A stretch of DNA of 64,000 nt from Augochlora pura (taxonomy: Eukaryota > Arthropoda > Insecta > Hymenoptera > Halictidae). The DNA lies in assembly GCF_028453695.1 (NCBI RefSeq), contig NC_135774.1:19592001-19656000 (forward strand). Direction: 5' to 3'. Shown here piece after piece: positions 36,126-48,245 of this stretch. Position 1 is the first letter of the stretch; every line of letters begins with the position of its first letter. The notes under the pieces are model-generated. The model saw nothing but the letters and a program-made list of their open reading frames with translations. It was not told the origin of the DNA and did no database searches. A program made the translations under genes and the position numbers.

Positions 36126-37335
36126 TTAATTGCGAGTAAATATAATTTACTTATCATTAAGTATATGTGAAATATAAGATGTTAAATATTATTTCTTATT
36201 TACTTCATTTGTAATAGAACAGATTGAAAAATATCCTTTTTAAGTTAGAAAGAAATTTTATTTATTACCTACATCTAAAAATAATGCTATGAAGAAATTT
36301 ATTATTTTCTATATTCTTTATTATTATAAAAGCTTCGTTATGCAAACGCCACTATAAGTAATTGATACGTATTTCTCAATCTGTTACTCGCTTTTCTTAT
36401 TATGTAAATAGTTACATTTAATCAGGCAAAGTAATTTATAACTAAAATATTCATAGCTATCAAATAATAAGAGCATATTAATAACCATGTAGGTGAATCG
36501 GTTCGAAGAACCATTAGAACGGAATATAACTTCTTCAGACGACGAGCATTATCGTGGGGGTGGGAGGGATGCCCTTATCTTGTTCCACAAACTTTTAACG
36601 TTATTAACGTCGATTTGCCGACGAGTTTCGATTTTATTCAATCGCCCGATGCCCCATTGAATTTAAGATAAGCGCGTCGATCGATCAGCTGTGCCCGGGG
36701 TGGGCCGTATATACTCGTCGAATAAGAAACGAGGCAAGAAGTCGGACTCGCGTCAGGCCACGGAGCTGCGCTGGCCGATCCGTGTAAAGGAAAAGTTATC
36801 GGGAATAATAAATTCCGCGGCGGGACGAATCGAGACAAAAGCCTTGGCAATCCATCGGTCTCCAAACTTGGACTCTTCGCAGAAGCTGGTTCTCTCGGAG
36901 GAAACGGAATAAATCGGGGGGCCGCGATAAAGAAACTATGGATAGGAGGAGCAGAGAGATGAGGGGATGAACGACAAATTATATGCTATTCGAATGTCTA
37001 CAACATCTTCCATAGCCGCTGGTGCTACCAAACTGCGAGAAACTTCTGACAAATCAATTTCGTGGCGCGCTACAAACTTTCTTATCAAATATTTCGTATT
37101 TTATTTTCACTATATGATATATTCGAATATATGATATTTTATTTATATCATATATGTAGGATTATTTTAAAAGAGTTATATTCCACGTGACTCCGTGATA
37201 ATAATAATTCAACAACACTGAGCACCTTCTTTTAACAACAACAAAATAACAGTTTATTCACGATTTTTTACAATTCACAACCACGACAAAAACTTCTATA
37301 CGTCACGATTCTTCTTCGAATACTCTGATCCTCTC

Positions 37336-37371
<36 letters not shown>
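37336..37371. repeat. Compound (CT)n(CA)n microsatellite
   Basis: About nine CT units run straight into nine CA units. The surrounding 37175-37460 is strongly depleted of G on the plus strand over almost 300 bp, a strand bias not seen in its neighbours. Confidence 0.95.
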
Positions 37372-37878
37372 TTCATACTCTTTCGCTCTGCCTCACTCGA
37401 TTCCACTATCACATAACCCAAACGCTCTTATTCCATACCCCACACATATTTTATTTTGTTGTCATTCGAAGTGATAGCAAAATTTGAAGGAAGTCTTATA
37501 ATCATTGTATAGTAAATTGGTTCTTTTGTTAGAAATATTCAAGTCATTTAGTTCAGTTTTTAAAAAATTATACTGTTTTCAAGTTTCCCTATTTATATGC
37601 TTGTATACCTCTACAGAAACTATTGTGAAACTATATTTACTTTACACGTGGACTCAGTTCATTGTCGGATTTATTGTCCTGGCGTAAGTGGAAATATCGA
37701 GCAATGATCAGACACACGTAATTAGCACAATAATGCTTCTTATAAAATAGTAAGCGCTCTTCTCTTTTTATTTATATTTTTATAGAATATACTTTTTATT
37801 TGCCGATTAAAATATGTTATGCAAACAAATGGTATCGTTACCGTTCCAATAATAATGTATAAAAGTGATAACCATATC

Positions 37879-37905
37879 GTTGATTTTATGCATTTATGGT
37901 TAAAA
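37879..37905 (+). repeat. Fragment of dispersed GCGGATTTTATGC repeat
   Basis: GTTGATTTTATGCATTTATG matches the core of the family over about 18 bp. Too short to be sure. Confidence 0.3.
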
Positions 37906-38250
37906 AAAGCGCAAGTTAAACAGACAAATGATTCACTTTTCTAAGAAGTTTTTAAAAGATCTTTTACTGTTTTGCAAATAGAAGCCTTCTTCCCGAGACA
38001 TGAACAGTCGTAAATTGATAGTTCAACTTTCCGACACATGTTGTTCAAATCTCAGTCCAGTGATTGGTAAATCACGCGTGCATGTACACGTAATGAACAA
38101 ATACAGGGCATTCTGCTGCGATAGTTCGAGTGTGCTGCACGGTGCATTGTTCTGTGTTCCTGATTGTGTGTGCACGTACCTATGACCTATTCATCAGCGG
38201 AGATCTGAACAACGTGTACCACAAATTGATCCATCAATATTCAGCTGTTG

Positions 38251-38500
38251 TTAACACGTTCGCTGTCAGTGTGTGTTTTGGGGCCCAGTTCGAACACTTT
38301 TCTGGACGTGTCATTTTATAAAATATTATTTAAAAATTGCAGTATTTAATTATGTTAATATTATTTAATTTTTTCGTATGTTATTTAAATTGTGAGTTGA
38401 TCATAAATAAACTACAGCTTATACGTTGTTTTGACAAAATTGAATGAATGAACTACATATGAATGACGTATGAAGGGGACCTACTTTCACCGTGTAAAGA
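38251..38500 (+). mobile_element. Possible TTAA MITE (left end TTAACACGTTCGCTG)
   Basis: TTAACACGTTCGCTGTCAGT at 38251 resembles a TTAA-type terminus I associate with bee MITEs. A weak reverse-oriented partner (CTACTTTCACCGTGTAAA) ends at about 38500. The ends match poorly, so both the right limit and the call are tentative. Confidence 0.3.
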
Positions 38501-41500
38501 GGATCAAGTGGTCATTTAACTTCAGTACCTTAAAAACTGATCGAGGCAATTTTTATTTTGCATGAAGATCCGTAGTCCAATCATGAAAAAATTATGATAA
38601 CCTATATCGAATCGTTGATATCCTACAAACACGATTATTTATACCTAGATGTCTTGATCTTAAAAACGGAACCTGAATTTACATGTTAGCGAACTTTCTA
38701 TTTTTCATATGTCATTATCATTACAGTTACAATAATTATAACTTCTTCGATCTTAACCGCTTCGTAGAAGGAGCAGAAAAATATTTTTATTCTGTGCCAA
38801 CATTTGCTTGAATGCCGATATTCATGAGAAAGGAATAGAATTTTATTGGAACTTACAAGAATTAAATACTATTCGTATTTAACAATATTACTAGAAGTCT
38901 CCATCGTAAATCATGATCGTCAAAATAGGTATATGACAATACATGACTCGGAAATCTTAAAAAATATAGCTTCGAACAATATTTTCATTCATCACAATAT
39001 CTGTTTTCTCAAATTAACTCGTGTCTTCTTTCAATGCTGCTGTGCCATCAAAAATAACAAACGTACAGTTTGGATGTTTAAATTAGGTGATATGACTTGC
39101 GTATATAGATCTATTTTGCCTAAAGAGTTCTTATAAGATAGAACGAAGCAGAAGCAGCCACTGTGTTGGCCAATAGTGAGAAGAATCGAATGGAATGGAA
39201 ATAGTACGATAGGAAAGAGTGCAGAAAACTGCAACCTCAAATCCTCCTCTCTTTCTTTTACAGTTCTATGTGAAAAAAAGAAATATATATATATCGTTTG
39301 GACGAGACATGAAAAATGCATCTGACGGCCCTCGAGGCTCTCCGCCATTCAAGTCCACGGCTATTCCCTGCCAACCTGCCACCGCTTCTCAGATCAACAG
39401 TTACCTGCTGGCATAACTTTGCCCGCCTACCAGACCATGTCCTCCTACCAGAAGGAACCTTCTGTCTATCCCTGAGCTTAACAAAGCGCAGGATGCATCA
39501 TTTAGAAAGCCGAGTTGCGCTGCTTCAATTTTACAGTGCACCATCGCTTAAACGCGTGAGAACGAAAATTACGTTACAATGCAGCGATAACAATGAAGAA
39601 TCTAGTACGAGTATAATCTACTAAAAATGAAGACATTAACAACAAAAACCAACCCTTCTACAAGATGAAATTGAAAATTGATAAGTGTTCCATGAAAGTT
39701 CTACTAATTTTCGAGTTTACTTTGGACTGTATTCTATTTGATTCCAATTTCTACAGAATAATTTAATAGAACGAAAGCTATTCAAAGGTACAATTTTGAG
39801 AAAAATGCAATTCTTAATTTTTATTTTCAATTGTTATATTTTTTTAAGTTAAACTGTACTTTACATCTGAAAAATGATTGAGAATCGTATTTATCTAAGA
39901 TAAGTAACCGATTCAATACCTTCTAATGGGATATCTTATTCGAATAACAATTATTTATTATTTGTCCTGAATTATTTGAATGGAGATTGAGAAACTATCT
40001 AGATTTATCTAGATTTTGTATTCGATTGGATATTTATTGGAATTTTATTCCTTAGTAGTTATACTGCAAATGTTTCAAACGATTATGAAATAAAGCTACT
40101 GATAAATCGTTAATAAATTTATATTAGCAAATGCTCGCAACCACGGAACACGGCAGACGACAAAACTTACAATTAGAGAAACAGTCGGTTAATCTGTTGC
40201 GAACTGTAAATCCGCAACCATATTGCGCCGTCATTCATAAGTCTGCATAAGCTATTCCACGCATAGTAATCCCGCTTTATATATACGATGTGTAGGATTC
40301 TCGCGAAGTTGTAATTATTTTACGAACAGTTATCCCCGTATTTTCAAATCTTGTTATTAGAAGTCTTTCCAGAATATTACCCGATAACTTTTTAGATAAA
40401 AGGACACATTCGTAAACAAGAATCTCACGTAGTAAAGTAAATGATCTACTGACTTCGATAATTTGACGATTATCGAATAAAAATAGTAAATCCTAATAAT
40501 TTTATCCGCGACTGAGAATAGTCATGGAAATCCGAGCCGGACATCGTATTGTTTCGTACTGACTAAATGGTATCCGTAGAAAGAACATTCAAAGGAAATC
40601 GCGGCTTCTATAGTTTCCCCATTGTTGATTAATGTACAGCACAAAAAGGTAATTATGGAACAACGAATAAGGTCGTGTTGTTATTAGAATACGGCTTTCA
40701 TAATCCCCCAATAAATGCCTATTCCACGTAATCTGGCCGCTCTGTTCCTGAGCCAATTTGAATACAAAGAACCGTGATAACTGGCTCTGGTTCTATTGTC
40801 GAGGGTATATGTAACGAGTCGCTCGCCGGCATAATACATACGAGCTGGATCTGTGACGCGACGGAATTAACTCGAAAAATTTGAATGGGATTACCGGAAA
40901 TTTTACCGGGATCTCTCGTCTCGTCAAGCTCACGGGTACACGTAAGAAACTATCAAGAATACCACTTACAAATCTGCGAATTAGAATCATAGCACAAGGT
41001 TACATTTTCGAAAATTTTTACTTATATCCCTTTTAATTTGTTGGCTGCTCCAATGTATTTAAAATGTGCGTAAGTTAATGTAATTATACTGTATACATTT
41101 GCTCATACTTTGTTTAAATGCTTTTGTAAACTATATAATTTATCATATATATTATAGCTTACAAGATAAATTTAAATAAAAAAGTTACACGACACCCTAT
41201 ATATAATCATAGAAATCGTACACAATTGAAGTAAATGCAACGCTAAACAGACGTCGCCAAACGATAAACACATTGCAAAGAATAACCGTGAACGTATTCC
41301 GTGGCTCGACTACGAGTATGTCCTCGCAACCGGCGACCATCCCGTTTCCTTGATTCTTCGGATGTTTTTTCCACGTTATCGAGATGTAAATGTTACTCCA
41401 GCGTGCAGTTTCTTTAGAACAATTTCCCGGTGCATCGCGCGAGCTAATTCTAATTTCGCTAAAATGGAAATAAGCGTTATGTAAATCGACGCTTTGAAAC

Positions 41501-42456
41501 TAATCTTACGTCCTGGTGACGACGGTGCATCGTCGCGTCGGCGTGCGGACACCATTTACGGGGCGTAATGCTCTCATTTTCATGTGTCTGGAGCCTTTTA
41601 ACGTTATTCCCATGCATATCATTACAGGCGTTGCAGCGACAACATCTTCCTCCCGAGATAAAAATCTCTCTCTTTGAACACCCGCAGTTTCCTTCATTCG
41701 ACTCTTCATGTTTCCATTCGGGAGCCGTGCACGGGGTGTCCTCTCGCATAACCTACACGTTATATTATTTATTCAAATTCCGAGAAGATATTTTTTTATA
41801 CAATGCATTTATCAAACCGTTCGAACCTGGTCCTTTTACTAGTTTTGACATTATAGAAATGTCTTTGTAAAAAATCTGTTGACAAGCTTCTTTATCCAAA
41901 TCTACATTGTAATCACACGCGTTTCAGTAAATCCAATTTTGTAATTATTATGAAACAATATAGACCAATGGTCGTGTTTAGTCCTCAGTGGCGAGGATTC
42001 GATAGTCGTCGAACGATATAAAATATAGTCGCAGTGTCGTTCGCGTACACACGCGATGCTCGCACAATGCAATCGAGTTTTTCGGAGAATTTAATAGGGT
42101 CAATTTATGTCTTACGTAAACCTCGACAGAAATTACGGAGCAGGTTTTGGGGCGTACGCGAACCCCTCCGATCAATTTCCAGCCATCCAAACTTTCAACC
42201 TTCCAACCAGAGGCTGTACCCCGACCGACAGAAGTGCTCTCCTGCGAGTTTCGAGGACGGTGAACACATACTAGTCCGACCTAATAACTAAATCATGAGG
42301 ATATAATAATGGCAACTCAGCGCGGAAACAACGCGTGATAATGGATGCTTCCATTAAACAATATTCGTCTCGTTATGTTCTATCACTATTAACATCTTCA
42401 AATAATTCCACTTGGTCGAAACGCATATTTTTTTGCTACTAATAGGCGCGACGGAA

Positions 42457-42688
42457 TTAACCCTTTGCACTCGAAGCCATTTTAAGCTTAGATCCAAAAT
42501 TGCTATTTTAACCAGCTGTAGCATAGTACATACTTAGTATAATGTGCTATATGAGATTGGGTCTTGTGACTCGTTAAACTGTTATGCTTTTAACAGAAGG
42601 GTATCTAATAATGTCAACATTATTTTGTTAATTATATAACAATTTTTTATTGGCGCTTCAGAGGCGCCACTCGAGTGCAAAGGGTTAA
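42457..42688 (-). mobile_element. piggyBac-like MITE, family A, copy 2 (232 bp)
   Basis: Left end TTAACCCTTTGCACTCGAAG; right end reverse-complements to TTAACCCTTTGCACTCGAGT. Inverted ends identical over the first 18 bases, with TTAA at both borders. Oriented opposite to the copy at 14920-15168. The subterminal CGCC/GGCGCC is part of a short inner palindrome (TGGCGCTTCAGAGGCGCCA). No coding capacity. The best-preserved A copy in the window, hence probably the youngest. Confidence 0.9.
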
Positions 42689-44729
42689 TACAATCATTGT
42701 GTAACACGTACGATAAACTCTAATGCTTCAGCGTTAAGGATATGATTCGCATAATTTCCTCGTAATTGAACCAGTCCTAATTTCCTACTAGTATAACTCG
42801 GAAATACGATAACGACGAAAGATTTGCAAGTGTCTTTTCGTATTAAATCGTTAACGATCAATGTTATCCGTTGCGCTGTTACGGGGAGTTGGCGTTTCAA
42901 GAACGTTGGGTATAATTGAGCGCGGAAGAAACTCAATAAAACGGTCGTAAATATAATAAATGTTACACAGAGGCTGGGATTCCATTATCTCATTATTCGC
43001 GTTTCCCGGTACCGCGATATTAATGCGATATTTCAATGTTTTCGCGGAATTCTTAATCCCGGATCTTGTTCATCGGGTAATTACATTGCAAACTTATGCT
43101 GGTGTAAATAGATTTTTGCCACTGCGGTGTAAACTCGTTATGAAATTCCTTCGTAACTTCTCTCTTAAGTCAACGTAACGGTGTAACATGTTTTTTTTCC
43201 ATTTCTCGAACTCCTCCTTCGCTTACTCGATTTTTCGAATTAGCAAGCTATGAACTGTTTGCGTTCCTTAATTCTCCGGTTTTGCGAATTACCCAATTTT
43301 CTAAATTAACTTCCCCTAGAACTTTTAATTGCCGCGCTGCGGAAATTCTTGAAATTTCTAGACCTCTCATGTTCCAAATTCAATTTTAGCGAATAGCATT
43401 TTCCGCGTCTCTTTTACTCTTTAATTCTTTACGTTGTAAACCGGACGTCTAATTCTTTAACGAAGGCCGGTCTCGACATTGTTTAAACTTCTAGCAAAAA
43501 TATTATTCATATTGTTTCTGACTATTAACATAAATTCACATATATATTATCAAAATCGATGTGTCTACAAGAAGATTCCTAAGCAATATGTTGACAGAAA
43601 TTGCTGAACAAAATTATGAAGGTATTTAGCATTTTAAAATTAACTAACAACCTCGTAAGCGGAATTTCATTCCTATTAAAACGAATCGCAGACCGAGTGT
43701 TAATAAATTTTTCAATTTAACATCGCCTATAGATAAATTAAATGCGCGAGGAATTGAGACCCTCCGTTCCTCAAACGACTAATTCGTAGTTGGCGGAAGT
43801 GCACTCGGTGCAGGTTGACTCTATCTAATTAGCTCGAGTTTGCTAATTGGCAAATTGCAAGCGTGAGTCATACAACAGCAGGTTTGGTGACTCACTTTGT
43901 AACAGTCCCTTTACGGTTCGCACGCGATTCCAGTACGGGACGATTACTGTGCGTATGCCACATTTGGAAACACCTAAGCAACCTCGATGCATCTTCTATG
44001 CTCCTGTTGAAGATGCTATAGCATCCATTTTTTTGCCTGCGCTCTCCTATTGATCTCTCTAACCCCACTCTAGTCTTTCTAGTCCTCTATTTATTAAAAC
44101 TGAAAATTCTGTGACGAGAATGCGATAATATTCACATTAAAAATTTACTTAATATGTTAAGCGTTGTGAAGCAACCCTAAATGTAGTTACAAAATCAAAG
44201 TAATTTTATGAACGACACTGAAACTGGAAAATTAAATTTGATCATACGAGGTGTTGTTTTAAGTTTCGTATTTTCTTAGCGTACTGCAAAATTTCAATAT
44301 ATTCGAATATATTTATAACAAATATGAATTCCAAATTAGTATCGCACATATGTGACTGACACAGCACTTAACGTATTAGTTTGGATATTAACTTCAATAA
44401 TTCCAAGCAGACTAATTTGATAATCCAAACAGGGTGTCTGTTCGACAGAGAGCTGCGTCACGTGGCGTAAGTACTGTTTTTTTTATCGGCTCTAGTATGA
44501 TTTCAAAACCAATTTAAGTCTGTCAAATGAAACGCTTTTTCCGTTTACATGGTATGACATCTTCCCTCCATTTTGTATTTTCATTCTAATTGGTAGGTCC
44601 TTTATAAGCTCTAATTATTTCTACTACTTTTTCTTACCTTCCGTCAAATGCTCAATTATTTATGCTACTAAAAGCTTTAAATAACATCACTTATTAATCT
44701 TCCGTTCAATGCGCGCACTTCAAACTATA

Positions 44730-44749
44730 AATGTCGTAAAAACGACATT
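44730..44749. repeat. Perfect 8-bp inverted repeat
   Basis: AATGTCGT, four A, then ACGACATT. Could form a small hairpin or be a dimeric protein-binding site. Function unknown. Confidence 0.8.
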
Positions 44750-46084
44750 GCACACGGCAACATTCGCGACTTTCACTGTCGGCGCATCAAATGGACATTT
44801 AAAGAATGAAATGTTTGCGAAACAACTTTTCGGGATAAGTTTATAAAAGCCCGCGGAAAAAAATGAGCATTCCCAGACAGCTGTGAGGTCTCAGGTATCC
44901 TCGGTGAAAAAGAGAGAATCGCGTCGTTATGGAATGAATGAAAGTTTGAGCGGGATTTAATATTCCGCGTGAAATAATGGGGCTAAGTGCAAGCAAGCAG
45001 CGTATATAATTACACCATTATTTCCGCGCGCGCTATTGAAATTCCTTCGTGCATAATGAAAAATTCGCTCCGGATTTAGGACATGTTAAACACGTTCGTC
45101 ACTACTTGCTCATACGTATTATTATCTCCTATTTAGATTCGCCGCCGTTTCAGTATCCGGGTATTACCCAACGCACTTTTCTGTTATCAAAATTACATTA
45201 CACGAAAGATCATTATCGTTTCATTAGATTTTTTAACATTGCGATTCCTTTTATAACGAAAGCTGCCGCTTTGTTGAAAGAAGAAAGAATGTTTTTCTCG
45301 AAAGAAAAAAATTGTTGCTTTCTTGAAATATCTATACGTATAAATTGAATGCCAGATTGATTAATACCTGACCGAATATGATTATAACTATTGTCGTTTA
45401 AATATCTGACCCATAATTATTTGTTTCAGTAGTGCTTCAAATTAAATTAATTTTCAGAGCCAATCAAATTCATTTTAATGCATTCATTAATATTCTACAC
45501 CTCATTTGACTACCCTTTATGGACGGGTATAGCTTTGGGATTATAAATTCTGATTTATCACGTTCCCCAATTTAATATCCTATTGTTCTTTAGTTTCTCT
45601 TTCTGTAATTAAAGAAGTTATGCATTGCGATTTTAAAATCTTACTTTACACATTGGAATAAATTCTTCTTCGTCTTTCAGAGTATAAATGATTAATGCGA
45701 CAATTGAAATATATTAAAATTACGACGCGTTTTTTTTTGTAATTGCTGGTATTACAACTTGACCATTAAACACTAAATGAAAATGGGCATTGGTGTTAGC
45801 TATCGAATCATTTTCCTGCTGCCCTTTTGAAAGGCTATGCACCACCCACTGCGTCACACTCGGAGATGCGAACCGTTACGGAAGGGCCCGCTGAGGGAAA
45901 TACCGTTACGAGAAAGTTTCATTGGGAAAGGGTTGTCAGAGGATGCTGGTCAAAGGGAGTTCGCGACTATGCGCGCCCTTGATCAACGTTGGATATACGT
46001 ACACTCGCCACTCTATGAAATGACAATTACCATTGTATTTGCAAAGAAATTCAGAATTTGTCAAAAATGCAACAAAAAATAAAC

Positions 46085-46274
46085 GCTGGAGCCATCGAGC
46101 GGGTTTTTATTGTTTTATAACAATGACAAGTTTAGATTTCTTGTCGCCTTCATACGATTTCGATAATAGTAAATTCTTGACCAATGAGGTTCGTAGAAAC
46201 ATTTCTATAGTATAACAAATTTTGAAAAAATCAGAAACTCGTCATTTTGACCGGTTCGGTAATCCTGGTGTTAA
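46085..46274 (-). mobile_element. TTAA MITE fragment related to family C (right end)
   Basis: The right border, reverse-complemented, reads TTAACACCAGGATTACCGAA then CCGGTCAAAATGACGAGTTT, the TTAACAC...CCGGTCA.TTTGA form seen at 24253. A self-complementary GTCATTTTGAC sits just inside the terminus. The left end is not certain; a TTAAACACTAAATG at 45766 is a possible but weak partner. Confidence 0.45.
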
Positions 46275-46805
46275 ACAACCCACGGGAACTCACGAAGAAG
46301 TGCTTGTAATAATATCCTGATTCTCGTGGATCTAACAACACATAATAATAGTTGGTGTCGGATCGTCGTATAATTATTCAAGTTTTGCCTTTGAAACAAA
46401 GTTCTCCTCACGTTCTGGCGTCTATATTACCGGACCAGGTGCGTCATGTACAAAGTAAAGCTGTGGAATAGTAACGACAGATTGAACGATTCAAGCAGTC
46501 TATCATAAAATGCACATTATTATAGGAAAGTTCACGTTCCCGAGTTTGACGTAATGATGACAATATGAATTGATATATGATCTGCGTGCTATCTAAATCG
46601 CCATTGAGTCGCGTAGCTTCATACATCACTCTAATCTTTCGGTAATCTATGCATCAATAGCAATTAGTCGACTCTGCGTCAAAGTTAGATCAATGTCTTT
46701 GCTATTATCGTCAGACACTGGATCTTCGTGCAAGATAAAGGTTGTCTACCTCGATTGCAATAAAACGAAGACGATTAAAAATTGATTTCCTCTGTTGATA
46801 AATTC

Positions 46806-46920
46806 AATAAGTCGAAAATAATATAACAGTAGTTTTGAAATCTTCGATTGTTTTCATTATTCGGTATTCCACTTGCTCATTTTTCTCGTAAGTGTATAAA
46901 ATCCGCTGTTTGGTCATCTA
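46806..46920 (-). repeat. Dispersed GCGGATTTTATGC repeat, copy at 46.9 kb
   Basis: Reverse complement contains CAGCGGATTTTATACACTTA and aligns with 22411-22515 over about 100 bp, with shared blocks ATATAACAGT, TTTTCATT and the CGGTATT/CCGTATT motif. Non-coding; ends not resolved. Confidence 0.6.
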
Positions 46921-47159
46921 ATATATTGTTATAAGTAGATCACCAAATTTATACATTTATGACAAAGCAAAATAATTTTAGTAAATAATTGTGAGCATAT
47001 TAGAAGAACATAAGAATACTGTTACATTATTTAAAATTGATTACGTGACTGTGACTTTATATAAAAAATAAAAATTGTCTGCAATAGTTGCACAAAATAT
47101 GATCAAAACGAGAATATATTTATTCTCGCGATAATTTTAAACAATTGAGGCTAACGAAA

Positions 47160-47250
47160 AAGATTCAATTCTTTAAATGTTTATATTTCTCAGCATTTTG
47201 TGCATCTATTTCTATCATAAATGCAAAAAATCCGCAACCTAATAATCTAA
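47160..47250 (-). repeat. Dispersed GCGGATTTTATGC repeat, copy at 47.2 kb
   Basis: Reverse complement reads GGTTGCGGATTTTTTGCATT then TATGATAGAAATAGATGCAC, the clearest form of the family core. It ends next to the candidate MITE at 47254. Confidence 0.55.
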
Positions 47251-47253
47251 ATT

Positions 47254-47435
47254 ATTAAAAAAACTGTCAAGAAGGAAGAAGCGCTAATCATGGTCGCTCC
47301 GCAGGAAATAATTAATCAGCGCCGTCGCACTATTTGACATTTCTGAGCACGAAACGAAACAATAATCGCGGCCGTGTCGTTCGACGATTTTTGATTGAAT
47401 TTTTACAAAGGCTCGCGCGGCAGTCAAACGGTTAA
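47254..47435 (-). mobile_element. Possible TTAA MITE, TTAACCGTTTGACTGCCG type (182 bp)
   Basis: The right border, reverse-complemented, reads TTAACCGTTTGACTGCCGCG. The left border TTAAAAAAACTGTCAAGAAG then GAAGAAGCGC is a weak partner. TTAACCGTTTGACTGCC-type ends are, as I recall, frequent in bee genomes. Non-coding. Confidence 0.45.
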
Positions 47436-48209
47436 GGATTCTAAATTCCCGTCGGTATGGAATAGTCGTCCCTTTTGAAATTCATATTGCCTTTATCTCT
47501 CCCGTCTGTAAAACTGTAACAACACGTTTCGAAAGACAAAAAAATATTAAAGGGCTATCCCTTTCACCATAAAAACGGTCGGTTCGTAACCAATACACTT
47601 TCGCAGCTTGCACAAGGTTGAAACGAACTAAGGGCGCCCGAAAAATTTGCGCATCCATCGATCGTCGAGTGAAAATGAAAATTCGAGGTATTCGGAGTTA
47701 TTGTCAGCCGGGGAAAGTGTACTTGCATTTAACTTTGACGACAGCGCCGTTTGGAACGCGTTCAAGCGTTGATGAAAGGCGCCAGCTGAAGTTTATATTT
47801 GTTTTACCATTTCGGTGAGATTGCCGATGGTTCGCTATACTTTACCCTTTAAATTCGAAACGACAGTGATAGAAAAAGTTCGAACCACATAGAAAGTTCA
47901 ATATTATTTCCCTCTATTTTCTAATCTTATTAACTAGAAACCGTATATTATAACTTTCCTGTTTTGAAATTTTACTATTGTTTTTTTTTTGTCCAAATTT
48001 GATAGCAAAAGCTGTCAACTAACAAAGCTTGTAAGCTTACAATCTGCAGCGATTAAAATAAATTCGATCAGTATCAACCAATCGCTTGCTTTATACATTG
48101 TTAAATTTAATTGGCTAACAATGTTGTTCAAATCGAAGTTAACAATTACATTCAATACTAGAATTATTTATTTATGTATAAAAATACAATGAACTAAGGA
48201 CCGAACGCT

Positions 48210-48245
48210 TCTACTTTACCTACAAGAATAACAAATTTTTATTTG
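48210..48245 (-). promoter_or_regulatory. Weak third ratchet-point candidate, minus strand
   Basis: Minus strand reads TTTGTTATTCTTGTAG then GTAAAGTAG, cut at 48220/48219. The pyrimidine tract is shorter, the acceptor is TAG and the donor GTAAAG is not optimal; no second donor follows closely. Same strand as the two strong sites. May be chance. Confidence 0.2.

Larger units (their letters stand above)
36126..42456. other. Non-coding stretch, no supported gene
   Basis: Mostly AT-rich with a GC-richer island at 36540-36960 and another around 41270-41750. Open frames up to 105 codons show no recognisable protein. Contains a compound microsatellite at 37.3 kb, a repeat fragment at 37.9 kb and a possible MITE end at 38251. 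Confidence 0.5.
42689..46800. other. Non-coding stretch, no supported gene
   Basis: Open frames up to 99 codons, none recognisable. A TATAAAAG followed by a GC-rich stretch and GCATTC 27 bp later (44842-44871) resembles a core promoter on the plus strand but no transcript or frame follows. A perfect palindrome is at 44730-44749. MITE-like end at 46271. Confidence 0.5.

Noticed and set aside
44842..44875. TATAAAAG with GCATTC 27 bp downstream
   Set aside because: Looks like a core promoter but the initiator match is weak and no frame or splice site follows.
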